DNA from: an uncultured Chitinophaga sp.
GTDB lineage: Bacteria > Bacteroidota > Bacteroidia > Cytophagales > Cyclobacteriaceae
Direction: 5' to 3'
Length of the DNA: 64,000 bases
Assembly: GCA_902168205.1 (NCBI GenBank)
Contig: CABHOK010000003.1
Span: 558,001-622,000, forward strand
In this document: positions 16,427-26,104 of the stretch, in pieces
Position numbering within the stretch: the first letter of the stretch is position 1
Layout: every line of letters begins with the position of its first letter
Program-made: the position numbers and the translations under genes
Notes under the pieces: generated by a model
Databases searched by the model: none
The model's input: only the letters and a program-made list of their open reading frames with translations
Told to the model about the DNA's origin: nothing

Positions 16427-17938
16427 TTATTTTGTGAATTCACGAGCCAGTAAATCCTGCTCCTGCAAAATTTTCTTTTCAAACAGTTCAGTTTTCCTAG
16501 CTAAGGAATCCTGCAGCGATTGCTTCAGTTCGGCTTCTTTGATAAAGCTATAGGTAATGCTGTTTCGTATATATTCTTTTATTTCTGCGTACGACACCTG
16601 CGGATAGCGCTTGGCTAGTAAAACGTATTGATGTACGAGATTGCTTCGCAGTATACCGGCATCGTCTGTCGAGATTACAATCGGCACATGATACTTACGG
16701 TACAACGAAATGGGATGGCTGTCTTCTTTTACCTGTAGTATAAATTCGTTGCTATACAGGTTAATTTCGATCGCGATCTTCTTTTCTTCCATGTGTCTCA
16801 ACAGGGTGGCGTTGTCGCTTTCGTAAGCCATGTCCACACCGTGCCCGATGCGATTCGCCCCGGCTATATATACAGCATCCTGGATGTGAAAGGTGAGGTC
16901 TTCGGGCTTAACAAGTCCGAGCGTAAGTTCACCGGCATGCATCGAGTATTTTACTGTATTGTATAATTGACTGCAGTAGCGAAACATATACATGTGCAGT
17001 TTGTAATCGCGCATTGATACATCGCCATGCTCGGGCGAGAGAATGTTCACACCTGTTACAAGCGTATTGGTTTGAGCCGCTTCAAAGGCTGCGAGTAAGT
17101 CACGGAAAAATTTAACCGGCTCGTTCCTGCGGTTTACATACGTCTGGTAGCGTATAGTCACCGCGTTGTTATCGGGTACATACTGGTTGTGAATAGCCTG
17201 AAGCTTTTCATTAAATGCCTTCACATCAGCCGAAAGATCAATGCTTCGGAATGCGGCCACAAGTGAATCCAGCACGGCATGCAGGCGCACGGTGTCGGAG
17301 TAGTCTACAAGTTTTAGTGATGACGTATAGTGGGCTTCATCTGTTACCATCTTGTCAGATGGAACGCTTCGTAACATCAACTCCAGGTACTGTACATTTT
17401 CGCGTGCTGCGCGGTACTGTAGTTCTTGCAGTCCAACGCCTGTCTCTTTCCATCCACCTGAAGGTAATTTTCCAAACGTATCAAAGAAGTGCTTATGTGA
17501 TGGTATGCCCAGGTCAACATAATCTTTTACAGACCATGCCTGCAGTATACGTTGTTTGATATCGGCCAGCTTTTTTGCAGCGATCAGCTGTGTTGCTGAT
17601 TTATACCTTCGGTAATCTCCTTTTTTGTTAACCAGTTTAATGCTGTCGTATTCAAAAGCCAGTGTTACCGTATCGAACCATGGTCGCAGGCGCAGCAGAT
17701 AGTTCCAGTATGTTTCGGCATATACCGAACCGGAAAAATGATTATGCAGATCACCGCCCTTGGGCATCTCGGAAAAGAAGGCGGTAAGCAATGCTTCGTT
17801 GTTCCGGATGGATTCAAAATAAGTATGAAGCCGTTGAGAGGACTTTTCGTTTTCGGATATGCAACCTTGTATAACGAGGGTTGATGAAACGATCAGCACG
17901 GTAACGATCTTTCGGACAGGCAATGCAAACGGGATCAA
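16427..17938 (-). CDS. Adenosine deaminase-like lipoprotein (ADGF/ADA2 type)
   Basis: A 503-residue metal-dependent deaminase-like protein. The lipobox (LVIQGC, Cys26) anchors it to a membrane on the outside of the cytoplasm. Metal and catalytic motifs of the amidohydrolase/ADA superfamily are all present: DLHNH (His65, His67), SMHAGE (about 325), RIGHG (about 366) and STDDAG (about 421). The family converts (deoxy)adenosine to inosine, here likely for nucleoside salvage in the periplasm or at the surface. No ATG precedes the signal peptide; TTG at 17938 is the best start. It heads a two-gene unit with the hydroxylase, four bases apart. Confidence 0.87.
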   Translation of the reverse strand: MIPFALPVRKIVTVLIVSSTLVIQGCISENEKSSQRLHTYFESIRNNEALLTAFFSEMPKGGDLHNHFSGSVYAETYWNYLLRLRPWFDTVTLAFEYDSIKLVNKKGDYRRYKSATQLIAAKKLADIKQRILQAWSVKDYVDLGIPSHKHFFDTFGKLPSGGWKETGVGLQELQYRAARENVQYLELMLRSVPSDKMVTDEAHYTSSLKLVDYSDTVRLHAVLDSLVAAFRSIDLSADVKAFNEKLQAIHNQYVPDNNAVTIRYQTYVNRRNEPVKFFRDLLAAFEAAQTNTLVTGVNILSPEHGDVSMRDYKLHMYMFRYCSQLYNTVKYSMHAGELTLGLVKPEDLTFHIQDAVYIAGANRIGHGVDMAYESDNATLLRHMEEKKIAIEINLYSNEFILQVKEDSHPISLYRKYHVPIVISTDDAGILRSNLVHQYVLLAKRYPQVSYAEIKEYIRNSITYSFIKEAELKQSLQDSLARKTELFEKKILQEQDLLAREFTK

Positions 17939-18275
17939 AGCAGTTAAGGTTAATGTAGAATGAGTTGCTCAAAGGTACAATTTTCTTTTCAACGTGTATT
18001 GTCCAATTCCGGAATCAGGCGGTCAAAGTATTTCATCAAGTGCGCTGCGCCCATAGTCCAAACGTTGCAATTAAACCACACAAGTGTGGAAGAATACCTC
18101 ACTGTATATTTTCGAATGCTGTTATGCATCTGATTGCTATAACATTCAAAAAACAGTTCGTAATAATTGTTTTAAAGCTTTTTGGGATGTATAGCACAGA
18201 ATATATGCCGTGAAATTTGGTACATGGTACTATGCTTTATAGCTGCACCGGTGAAAAAGTAAAGCTAGAAGGCGT
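17939..18275. other. Intergenic region upstream of susC
   Basis: About 340 bases between the divergent ADA-like gene and susC. No sigma/anti-sigma gene or clear TAnnTTTG box was seen, and I see no other signal in it. Confidence 0.45.
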
Positions 18276-21200
18276 ATGAATAAAATTTTTTACTGTGTTG
18301 TGCTATGTCTCATATTGATAGCGCAAGGAAAAGCCCAGACTATATCCCCGGATAGTAGTCAACAGGTGAAGGGGCTTGTTGCTTCTGCAAACGATACACT
18401 TCCACTACCGGGAGTAAAGGTACTGATTCAGAATACAGACAGAAGTACGGTTACTGATTCAACCGGGCGTTATCAACTGGCACTGGCATCTTCCAGTGAT
18501 ACACTGGTTTTCTCTAAAGATGGTTTTGTTGGTGTTATTGCTTCTGTAAACGGACGCGAGTCTGTTAATATATTGTTACGGCCCGACACTGCATCATCCA
18601 GGCCTGCTGTCACACCAACGGATAGCACTGCCGTTGCAACGGATAGTACTACTGTAGCGACCGACAGCACGGTAGTAGCAACGGATACCACCGCTGGTCA
18701 ATTCAAAGTGAGTGGTGTAGTAACCGGGGAGGACAGCACGGCCTTACCCGGTGTAAGTGTCCTGGTAAAGAATACGAGTATAGGTACGGTTACAGATACA
18801 CAAGGTAAATATACCATTGGTGTAAGTTCCCCCGGCGATGTGCTGGTGTTCTCATTCGTGGGGCTTAAAACGCAGGAGGTGCCGGTAAATAATCAACAGG
18901 CTATAGATGTAACGTTGCGTGAAGAAGGTGGGCAGGTGTTGAAGGAAGTGGTGGTGATTGGCTACGGTACGATTGATCGTGCAACATTAACAAGTTCAGT
19001 CTCAACGATAGGTTCCGAGATGCTGGATAAAGATCCGCTCCCCAGTGTAACACAAGCTATACAAGGAAAGGCCGGTGGTGTGCAGGTAACACAAAAATCA
19101 GGGAGCCCGGGTGGAGGTGTGAACATTCGCGTTCGCGGTACAACCTCCATCAATGCAAGCTCTGATCCGCTCTATGTGGTTGATGGTATACCGGTAAACA
19201 GCAATACCAACTTTGTGGGAGGTAGTGATTTTAACTTCGGTGGTGGTACACAAGGTATAAATATACTTTCGTCTATCAACCCAAGTGATATTGAGTCTGT
19301 GGAGATTCTGAAAGACGCAGCATCGTCTGCTATTTATGGTGCGCGTGCTGCCAATGGTGTAGTACTGATCACAACCAAACGCGGAAGACCGAATGAGACC
19401 AACATCAGCCTGAATGCTTATGCCGGTGTTTCTGAAATGCCGCGCGAGCGTAAGTATGATATGATGAATACGGATGAGTATATAGCATACATGCAGGACT
19501 TCTATAAGTATAAAGGAACCGCTGTGCCGGAAAGTATATTACGCACCGATGTAAATACAGACTGGCAGGATGAGATCTTCCGCACGGCACCTATGCAGAA
19601 CTATGAGCTCGCTGCATCCGGAGGATCTGATAAAACTCAATATTATACTTCCATCGGATACTATAACCAGGATGGTATCATTCTGAATTCAGATTTCAGT
19701 CGTCTTAGTGGTCGCGTAAACCTGGACTATAAACAAAGCGAGCGTCTTAAACTTTCTACGAATATAAACCTGACGCGTGCAATCAATCATCGCATACAGG
19801 AAGAAAACTCAAAAGAAGGCTCTACCAAAAATGGTATAGTAACACCGCCCAACGTGCCGGTATATAATCCTGACGGAACGTTTGCCTACGACCCGGTAAA
19901 CAGTGCGCGCGAAAACCCGGTAGCCATGTTAACACTGCCGGTGAATGAAGCTGAGACATTCCGTATACTCGGTAACATCTCTGCCGATTACCAGATTACG
20001 AAGGGATTGATCTTTAAAACTACCTGGGGCATTGACATGAGCTATATAGATGAAAATTTCTTTATGCCGCCAAAAGGAATAAAATCTTTTGTGAGTCAGG
20101 GTGGTATAGGAGCAACCCGCAGTACCAAAGATCAACTCTGGATCAATGAGAACACGCTTACGTACGATAAAACGTTTGGCGATCACTCGCTCAATTTACT
20201 CGGTGGTATATCTTTTCAGGAGTCGAAGTATTCATTTGTAGAAGCACGCAGAAGTAATTTTGCCAGCAATGATATATCGCTGATCTCCGCTGGTGGAACT
20301 CTGTCTGGTGCCAATGCAACGGTGCAGGAGTGGGCTATCGCTTCGTACTTTGCACGCGTAAATTATGGTTATAAGAATCGTTACCTGCTTACAGCCAATA
20401 TGCGGGTCGATGGTTCGTCACGTTTTGGTGCCGATAACCGGTATGGTACATTTCCTTCGGTGGCCGCTGCATGGCGTATCTCGGAAGAATCATTCCTGAA
20501 AGGTTCCAAACAAGTGAGCAACCTGAAGTTGCGTGCCAGCTGGGGTATTACCGGTAATCAGAATATTCCGAATTATGCCAGCTATACTTTATACTCAGCC
20601 GGAAGTAACTATCTGAATACTCCCGGTTTCTATCCAACATCGTTAGGAGATCCGAATCTCGGCTGGGAAACTACGGAACAAATTGATATCGGTGCAGATA
20701 TAGGATTGTTTGACGATCGTATTACCGTACTCGCAGATTACTACGTAAAAAATACGAGCGACCTGCTCATCAGTGTACAAGTGCCGCGCTCATCCGGTTT
20801 CCAGAGTGCTTTTAGAAATGTAGGGGAGATACAGAATAAAGGATTCGAGTTTGAGCTGATCACACGTAATATAGTGGGCGATGATTTCCGCTGGACAACT
20901 TCACTGAACATGACGTTTAACCGGAACAAGGTTGTGTCGTTGCCGGAAGGTGATATATATGGCGGACTCGGTAACCTGAATATAGCACGCGAAGGTTTGC
21001 CTCTCGGTACATTTTACGGATGGGAGATGGTGGGCGTAAATCCGGAGACAGGTATGATCGACTTTACCCGCGCAGATGGTACAGTTGGTCCTCCCGATTT
21101 TGCTTCCGATAAAAAAATCATCGGTGATCCGAATCCTGATTTCTTCGGGGGTATCACCAATACATTTTCATACAAAGGTTTTGATCTCAGCATTATGGGA

Positions 21201-21644
21201 CAATACTCGTATGGTAATGATATATTCAACTATAATCTCTTTACGATCTTATCCGGAAGCGGTGACAGTAACAACGGTTCGGCTGACTGGAACAGACGCT
21301 GGAGAAATCCGGGTGATATAACCGATGTACCACGTCCAACCCCAGCTGACCTGGACAACGGTACAGTGTCCGATCGATTTGTTGAAGATGGATCTTTCTT
21401 TCGCATCCGGAATATTACACTAGGCTATACCTTGCCAACCACCGTGCTTGAGAAGTTGAAGCTGAAGAGCCTGCGTATATATGCTACGGTACAGAATGCG
21501 TATGTGTTTACCAACTACCGTGGATACGATCCGGAAGTAAGTTCTTCTCCGGGCGGTGCCAACCAGGGACTGGTATATGGATTTGACTACGGAAGCTATC
21601 CGCAGCCGCGCATCTTTACCGGTGGTGTTAACCTTACTTTTTAA
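18276..21644 (+). CDS. susC: SusC-like TonB-dependent outer-membrane transporter
   Basis: A 1122-residue nutrient transporter. A signal peptide (to GKAQ, residue 21) is followed by a carboxypeptidase-D-like regulatory domain (about 31-105), a TDSTxVA repeat linker (about 114-140), a second carboxypeptidase-D-like domain (about 145-220), EVVVIGYGT, the plug with the NIRVRGTTS motif (about 286) and VLITTKRG, then the 22-strand barrel ending in VNLTF. SusC takes up oligosaccharides or peptides captured by SusD. Two regulatory domains in tandem are unusual, since one is normal. It precedes susD by 21 bases. No glycosidase, peptidase or regulator is adjacent, so the substrate cannot be inferred. 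Confidence 0.93.
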   Translation: MNKIFYCVVLCLILIAQGKAQTISPDSSQQVKGLVASANDTLPLPGVKVLIQNTDRSTVTDSTGRYQLALASSSDTLVFSKDGFVGVIASVNGRESVNILLRPDTASSRPAVTPTDSTAVATDSTTVATDSTVVATDTTAGQFKVSGVVTGEDSTALPGVSVLVKNTSIGTVTDTQGKYTIGVSSPGDVLVFSFVGLKTQEVPVNNQQAIDVTLREEGGQVLKEVVVIGYGTIDRATLTSSVSTIGSEMLDKDPLPSVTQAIQGKAGGVQVTQKSGSPGGGVNIRVRGTTSINASSDPLYVVDGIPVNSNTNFVGGSDFNFGGGTQGINILSSINPSDIESVEILKDAASSAIYGARAANGVVLITTKRGRPNETNISLNAYAGVSEMPRERKYDMMNTDEYIAYMQDFYKYKGTAVPESILRTDVNTDWQDEIFRTAPMQNYELAASGGSDKTQYYTSIGYYNQDGIILNSDFSRLSGRVNLDYKQSERLKLSTNINLTRAINHRIQEENSKEGSTKNGIVTPPNVPVYNPDGTFAYDPVNSARENPVAMLTLPVNEAETFRILGNISADYQITKGLIFKTTWGIDMSYIDENFFMPPKGIKSFVSQGGIGATRSTKDQLWINENTLTYDKTFGDHSLNLLGGISFQESKYSFVEARRSNFASNDISLISAGGTLSGANATVQEWAIASYFARVNYGYKNRYLLTANMRVDGSSRFGADNRYGTFPSVAAAWRISEESFLKGSKQVSNLKLRASWGITGNQNIPNYASYTLYSAGSNYLNTPGFYPTSLGDPNLGWETTEQIDIGADIGLFDDRITVLADYYVKNTSDLLISVQVPRSSGFQSAFRNVGEIQNKGFEFELITRNIVGDDFRWTTSLNMTFNRNKVVSLPEGDIYGGLGNLNIAREGLPLGTFYGWEMVGVNPETGMIDFTRADGTVGPPDFASDKKIIGDPNPDFFGGITNTFSYKGFDLSIMGQYSYGNDIFNYNLFTILSGSGDSNNGSADWNRRWRNPGDITDVPRPTPADLDNGTVSDRFVEDGSFFRIRNITLGYTLPTTVLEKLKLKSLRIYATVQNAYVFTNYRGYDPEVSSSPGGANQGLVYGFDYGSYPQPRIFTGGVNLTF
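18618..18692 (+). repeat. 21-bp in-frame tandem repeat in susC
   Basis: Units at 18618, 18639 and 18660 plus a partial at 18681 each begin ACGGATA or ACCGACA and encode TDSTxVA. They form the linker between the duplicated N-terminal domains of SusC and could vary in number among strains. Confidence 0.7.
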
Positions 21645-21665
21645 GAATCATTCAGAGTATATTTT

Positions 21666-23015
21666 ATGAAAACGATCATATATTATATAGTAATTATAGT
21701 GGTTGCGGCATCGGTGTTCTCGTGCAGCGACTTTCTTGATAAAACGCCAATCGACCAGATTGCCGCTGACGAATATTTTACCGATGAAGCCAGTGCTGAG
21801 TCTGCCGTGCGTGCGATATACCGTTCACTGGAGTCTTCAACCTATTATGGTCAGTCAATGATCCTGATACCGGAGTTTGCTGCCGGCCATGTGCAGAACG
21901 TATATAATTACCCGGAGTTCGTAAACTTTGAGCAAAACGATATTCGTATCGATAACCCATGGGTGCTTAACATCTGGACGGCTTCATACTCCAGCATCAA
22001 TGCTGCCAACAATGTAATTGCACGTGTGCCTGATATGACAGGTCAGATAAGCGATGAAAAGAAACAGCAGTTTGTGAATGAAGCAAAATTTATTCGTGCC
22101 CTGGTATATTTCAACCTGGTGCGAAGCTGGGGAGATGTACCATTGATTACAAGTCCTACCGATGCTTCTACTTCATTGGGTGAGCTTCAGGTGTCGCGCA
22201 TACCGGAAGCACAGATATATACCCAGATTATAGCCGACTTAACGGATGCTGCTAATTTACCGATGACCTATACATCGCTCGATCAAACCAAAGGAAGAGC
22301 CACACAGAATGCTGCGAAAGCTTTACTCTCAAAAGTATATCTATACCAGGGTGATTACGAACAATCAGCTTCCTTTGCAAAAGAGGTGATTGATAGCGGT
22401 GATACGCTTACGGCAGATTATCCATCCATCTGGCTGACGGAGAACAGTGGTGAATCTATCTTTGAATTGCAGTTCGATGCGCAGGCAACCAATCCATTTG
22501 CAACGGTAAGTAATCCTACCAGTTCAGCTTTGTTCTTTGCCAAGGACACCGTATATAAATTCTATGAAGAAGGCGACAAGCGTAGAGACTTTACATTGAA
22601 TTTCCAGAACAACCGGTATTATATAGGTAAGTATCGTAATTATAACCCGGCAACTCAAAATGTACCGGTGATTCGGATGTCGGAGATATACCTGATCTAT
22701 GCGGAGGCGCAGGCGCGGGTGAGTAACTCGCCAGCTGGTGAGCCCTATCAATACTATAAAGCCGTTCGCGATCGAGCTGCTATAGAAACACCTGCGGGAG
22801 ATACATTTGATCTGAACAGTTTTATAACCGCAGTGCAACGTGAGAAGCGACTGGAACTTATGTTTGAAGGAGAAGCTTGGTATGACTACGCGCGCACCGA
22901 TTTAGCATTAACCGAGATGATGACGGTGCCGGATGAGAAACGTTACCTGTTCCCGATTCCGCAAACCGAGCGCGAAATAAATCAGAACCTCGGGCAGAAC
23001 GATGCCTACCAGTAA
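21666..23015 (+). CDS. susD: SusD-like substrate-binding lipoprotein
   Basis: A 449-residue RagB/SusD-family lipoprotein that captures substrate at the surface as a lid over SusC. The lipobox is VFSC (Cys20), followed by SDFLDKTPIDQI, the typical SusD start. TPR-like helices are seen in VNEAKFIRALVYFNLVRSWGDVPL (about 139-162) and AKALLSKVYLYQGDY. The end has REKRLELMFEGEAWYDYARTD and YLFPIPQTEINQN-like sequence, as is usual. It is slightly shorter than many members. It is the second gene of the susCD operon. Confidence 0.93.
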   Translation: MKTIIYYIVIIVVAASVFSCSDFLDKTPIDQIAADEYFTDEASAESAVRAIYRSLESSTYYGQSMILIPEFAAGHVQNVYNYPEFVNFEQNDIRIDNPWVLNIWTASYSSINAANNVIARVPDMTGQISDEKKQQFVNEAKFIRALVYFNLVRSWGDVPLITSPTDASTSLGELQVSRIPEAQIYTQIIADLTDAANLPMTYTSLDQTKGRATQNAAKALLSKVYLYQGDYEQSASFAKEVIDSGDTLTADYPSIWLTENSGESIFELQFDAQATNPFATVSNPTSSALFFAKDTVYKFYEEGDKRRDFTLNFQNNRYYIGKYRNYNPATQNVPVIRMSEIYLIYAEAQARVSNSPAGEPYQYYKAVRDRAAIETPAGDTFDLNSFITAVQREKRLELMFEGEAWYDYARTDLALTEMMTVPDEKRYLFPIPQTEREINQNLGQNDAYQ

Positions 23016-23286
23016 CAAGCATACCTGGATTTACTATATACGAGCCGGAGTAGCGATGATACACGAACGGAGTATGCCGGGTATAACTGGCAGAAAAGAT
23101 ATACGTGGTGCGGCCTGCTCCGGCTTCATTTTTTTAGAGAGGCTAAAATTAATCCTATGCCGTAAGAATGACTGTCCGAACACTTGTGCGTACAAAAAAG
23201 ACCGGAGTATATATATTGACTTTCTGTAACCGTTTTGAACAAAAAAGCTATAAGTTTGTTCTTCCAATTATAATGATGAATTACGT

Positions 23287-23784
23287 ATGAAAACACTTTC
23301 ACTGGTATTGCTTATGGTTCTTTCATCGGCTGCTTCTATTTATGACTTTAAGTTGAACTCAATCGATGGCGAGTTGATTGACTTTTCAAAGTATAAAGGT
23401 AAAACACTCCTGATTGTAAACGTGGCATCGCAATGCGGCTATACGCCACAGTATGCTGATCTGGAGAAATTGCACGAGCAGTTTGGCGATAAGGTAACTA
23501 TACTGGGTTTCCCGGCCAACAACTTTGGTGCGCAGGAGCCCGGCTCTAATAAAGATATTGCATCGTTCTGTCAGAAGAACTACGGTGTTAAATTTCAGAT
23601 GTTCGAGAAGATTTCCGTAAAGGGCGAAGATCAACATGCACTTTACAAATGGCTGAAGGAGAAAACCGGCAGCGAACCTTCCTGGAATTTCTGTAAATAC
23701 CTGGTGAAGCCTGATGGTACCGTTAAGTTTTATGCATCGAAGGTAAATCCGCTGGACAAGGAAATTATAAATGAGATTAATTAA
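23287..23784 (+). CDS. Glutathione peroxidase-like thiol peroxidase (first copy)
   Basis: A 165-residue GPx-family peroxidase that reduces hydroperoxides, in bacteria usually with thioredoxin. It starts with a signal-like hydrophobic stretch (1-16). The catalytic Cys50 is in NVASQCGYT, with Gln83 in GFPANNFGAQEPG and Trp in PSWNF (about 136) completing the triad. A second Cys in FCQKNYGV may be the resolving one. It overlaps a second, very similar gene by 14 bases, a tandem duplication in a translationally coupled pair. Confidence 0.9.
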   Translation: MKTLSLVLLMVLSSAASIYDFKLNSIDGELIDFSKYKGKTLLIVNVASQCGYTPQYADLEKLHEQFGDKVTILGFPANNFGAQEPGSNKDIASFCQKNYGVKFQMFEKISVKGEDQHALYKWLKEKTGSEPSWNFCKYLVKPDGTVKFYASKVNPLDKEIINEIN

Positions 23785-24331
23785 GGTAACGATTGTAATT
23801 GCGGGCACGATGGGACTAGTTGCTTTTCTTTCTTCGAAACTTATATCGGGTGGCCGGCCCAGGCAGGTAAGTGGTTCGATCTATGATTTCAAGATGAAAG
23901 CACTCGATGGGCAGGATATAGATTTCAATCAATACAGAGGTAAAAATCTGCTGATCGTAAACACAGCTTCCAAGTGCGGATATACACCACAGTATGCCGA
24001 TCTTGAAAAACTGCACGAGCAGTACGGAGACAAAGTTGTTGTGCTGGGTTTTCCGGCTAACAATTTTTTGTGGCAGGAGCCAGGCTCGAATGAAGACATT
24101 GCATCATTTTGCGAAAGAAACTACGGAGTAAAGTTCCAGATGTTTGAAAAGATATCGGTGAAGGGCCGCGATCAGCATCCGCTATACCAATGGCTGGAAG
24201 CGAAAACGGGTAAGGCACCTTCATGGAACTTCTGCAAATATGTGGTTGACAAGAATGGTGAAGTAAAGGGATTTTACGGATCGAAAGTAAATCCGCTGGA
24301 TGATCAGATCGTCAGCAAGATCATTCAATAA
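23771..24331 (+). CDS. Glutathione peroxidase-like thiol peroxidase (second copy)
   Basis: A 186-residue paralogue of the preceding gene. An N-terminal hydrophobic helix (about 4-24), longer than in the first copy, suggests membrane anchoring or export. Catalytic Cys69 (NTASKCGYT), Gln in NNFLWQEPG and Trp in PSWNF are kept. Most blocks are identical to copy one (YADLEKLHEQ, FQMFEKISVKG). Its start codon lies within the end of copy one (ATGAGATTAATTAA holds both the start and the stop). A good terminator follows. Confidence 0.9.
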   Translation: MRLIKVTIVIAGTMGLVAFLSSKLISGGRPRQVSGSIYDFKMKALDGQDIDFNQYRGKNLLIVNTASKCGYTPQYADLEKLHEQYGDKVVVLGFPANNFLWQEPGSNEDIASFCERNYGVKFQMFEKISVKGRDQHPLYQWLEAKTGKAPSWNFCKYVVDKNGEVKGFYGSKVNPLDDQIVSKIIQ

Positions 24332-24355
24332 TATATAACGGATACGAAAAAAGAG

Positions 24356-24390
24356 TCGTCTTTCTTCCGGCAGGAGGGAAGACGATTTTC
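24356..24390 (+). terminator. Intrinsic terminator of the peroxidase pair
   Basis: TCGTCTT (24356-24362) pairs with AAGACGA (24379-24385), extended inward by about six pairs including G-T wobbles, and is followed by TTTTCTTTT. Confidence 0.8.
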
Positions 24391-24453
24391 TTTTACCGGT
24401 GAGCAGCTGATAAAAAAAATGCACGGATGCATGCCTTAGAAAAACTGAAAGTA

Positions 24454-24461
24454 TACTTTTG
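24454..24461 (+). promoter_or_regulatory. Bacteroidota -7 box TACTTTTG of menA
   Basis: TACTTTTG matches TAnnTTTG and ends 6 bases before the ATG at 24468, so the transcript would be almost leaderless. The -33 element is unclear. Confidence 0.55.
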
Positions 24462-24467
24462 CAGAGC

Positions 24468-25364
24468 ATGAACACAAAAGTCTGGCTTCAGGCCTTCCGG
24501 TTACGTACACTGCCGCTGGCACTGTCATGTATAGCGATGGGTGGTTTTCTGGCATCGGCCGCAGGTGCATTTCAATGGAATATCTTTCTGTTGTGTGTAT
24601 CCACCACCATCTTTTTGCAAATACTTTCCAACCTGGCAAACGACTATGGCGATTCGGTAAACGGTGCAGATCATGCGGGGCGTAAAGGTCCTTCGCGCGC
24701 TGTGCAGAGTGGAGCCATTACGGCACAACAGATGCGCGCTGCTGTGATTATCTTTGTTATACTCTGCCTCATCAGCGGTATATCATTGCTGCTGGTTTCA
24801 TTTGGTGTAAACTGGAATGCTATTCTTTTCTTCTTTGGACTTGGTGTGTTGAGTATAGTAGCAGCCATTGCCTATACCGTAGGTCGCAAGCCGTATGGCT
24901 ATATGGGCCTCGGTGACATTTCCGTGCTCATCTTTTTCGGACTGGTGGGTGTGATGGGGTCATACTATCTTTTTACAAAACAGGTTACAGCTTACCAGGT
25001 ATTGCCTGCATTGAGCTGTGGTTTGTTTTCGATCGCAGTACTCAATGTTAATAACATTCGCGATATAGAATCCGACCGCATGGCCGGTAAGTTTTCTATA
25101 CCCGTTCGTATTGGCAAAGACAAAGCAGTAACATATCACTGGTTTTTGCTGATCGGAGGTTTGTTAAGTGCCGTGCTATATTGTGTGTTAACGTATAATG
25201 CTCCCTGGCAATTTCTTTTTCTGCTAAGTGCCCCGCTCTTTATTAAAAACGGTTTGGCGGTTAGTCGCAAGCCTTCGCACGAACTTGATCCGTACCTCAA
25301 ACAAATGGCGCTTTCCACGCTTGTTTTTGTTTTATTGTTTGGTATAGGACAATTATTAAGCTGA
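24468..25364 (+). CDS. menA: 1,4-dihydroxy-2-naphthoate polyprenyltransferase
   Basis: A 298-residue UbiA-family membrane enzyme that attaches the polyprenyl tail to DHNA in menaquinone synthesis. I start at ATG 24468; a TTG three codons upstream is unlikely. About eight or nine membrane helices. The first prenyl-diphosphate/Mg2+ motif is NLANDYGDSVNGAD (about 58-71), followed by GPSRAVQSG, and the second is NNIRDIESDRMAGK (about 194-207). Motifs and length fit MenA. It appears monocistronic, and fits the menaquinone-dependent NDH-2 and Mqo in the window. Confidence 0.92.
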   Translation: MNTKVWLQAFRLRTLPLALSCIAMGGFLASAAGAFQWNIFLLCVSTTIFLQILSNLANDYGDSVNGADHAGRKGPSRAVQSGAITAQQMRAAVIIFVILCLISGISLLLVSFGVNWNAILFFFGLGVLSIVAAIAYTVGRKPYGYMGLGDISVLIFFGLVGVMGSYYLFTKQVTAYQVLPALSCGLFSIAVLNVNNIRDIESDRMAGKFSIPVRIGKDKAVTYHWFLLIGGLLSAVLYCVLTYNAPWQFLFLLSAPLFIKNGLAVSRKPSHELDPYLKQMALSTLVFVLLFGIGQLLS

Positions 25365-25465
25365 TAACACGCTTTAAACCTATTGCCTCCTTTCAGTGTC
25401 TAAGCATTACGGAATGATAATTTATCATGTTCCGCTATCGTTTAGAATAAAAACAACCGACACTC

Positions 25466-26101
25466 ATGAGACAATTACTGGTATGCGCAACGGTACTGGT
25501 GGCATTATGGTCGTGCCACCCGGAGCCGGATGATTATGATCTTCTTGACCAAATGGTGGTTTCCACCAACTACGACACAACGGTATATATAGGGGGCAAC
25601 AGTATAGGTACGTATAAAACATACGCGCTTCCAACCGATACCATCGGCTATGTTTCCAATACCGATCGTAACGATACCATTCGTACTTCACCGCAATATG
25701 ATCTGCCCCGCAAGGTGTTGCAGACTGTTGAAGCAAATATGAATAAGCTGGGATATACTCGTGTAGGCTTTCATGAAAGCCCGGATATAGGTGTAAATGT
25801 ATATGCTGTAAAGGACCTGAATCTTTTTCAGCAGGTGGTATATCCAAACTATTATTACTCGGGCTACTATGGATACGGTGGCTATTATTACTATCCGTAT
25901 GTGCAGACGTATGCCTATAACACCGGCTCGCTGGTGGTGGAGTTTGTTGATTTGAAAAATGCGGCTGCCAACCAGAAATACGAAGTGATCTGGAATGCCT
26001 ATATGGGCGATCTGTTCAACGCAGTAAATCAACTCGATCAATCTATAGAGGCGGTTAACCAGGCTTTTGTTCAATCACCTTACTTAAAAGTACAAGAATA
26101 G
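25466..26101 (+). CDS. DUF4136 lipoprotein
   Basis: A 211-residue lipoprotein (lipobox ALWSC, Cys17). The pattern TYKTYALPTDT near residue 50, then RKVLQTVEANMNKLGYTRV, VNVYAVKDLN and the closing VIWNAYMGDLFN fits DUF4136, a family of outer-membrane lipoproteins of unknown role. A striking tyrosine run (about 127-142) includes YYYSGYYGYGGYYYYPY. It lies four bases upstream of an outer-membrane barrel gene, so the two probably act together in the envelope. Confidence 0.85.
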   Translation: MRQLLVCATVLVALWSCHPEPDDYDLLDQMVVSTNYDTTVYIGGNSIGTYKTYALPTDTIGYVSNTDRNDTIRTSPQYDLPRKVLQTVEANMNKLGYTRVGFHESPDIGVNVYAVKDLNLFQQVVYPNYYYSGYYGYGGYYYYPYVQTYAYNTGSLVVEFVDLKNAAANQKYEVIWNAYMGDLFNAVNQLDQSIEAVNQAFVQSPYLKVQE

Positions 26102-26104
26102 GCT

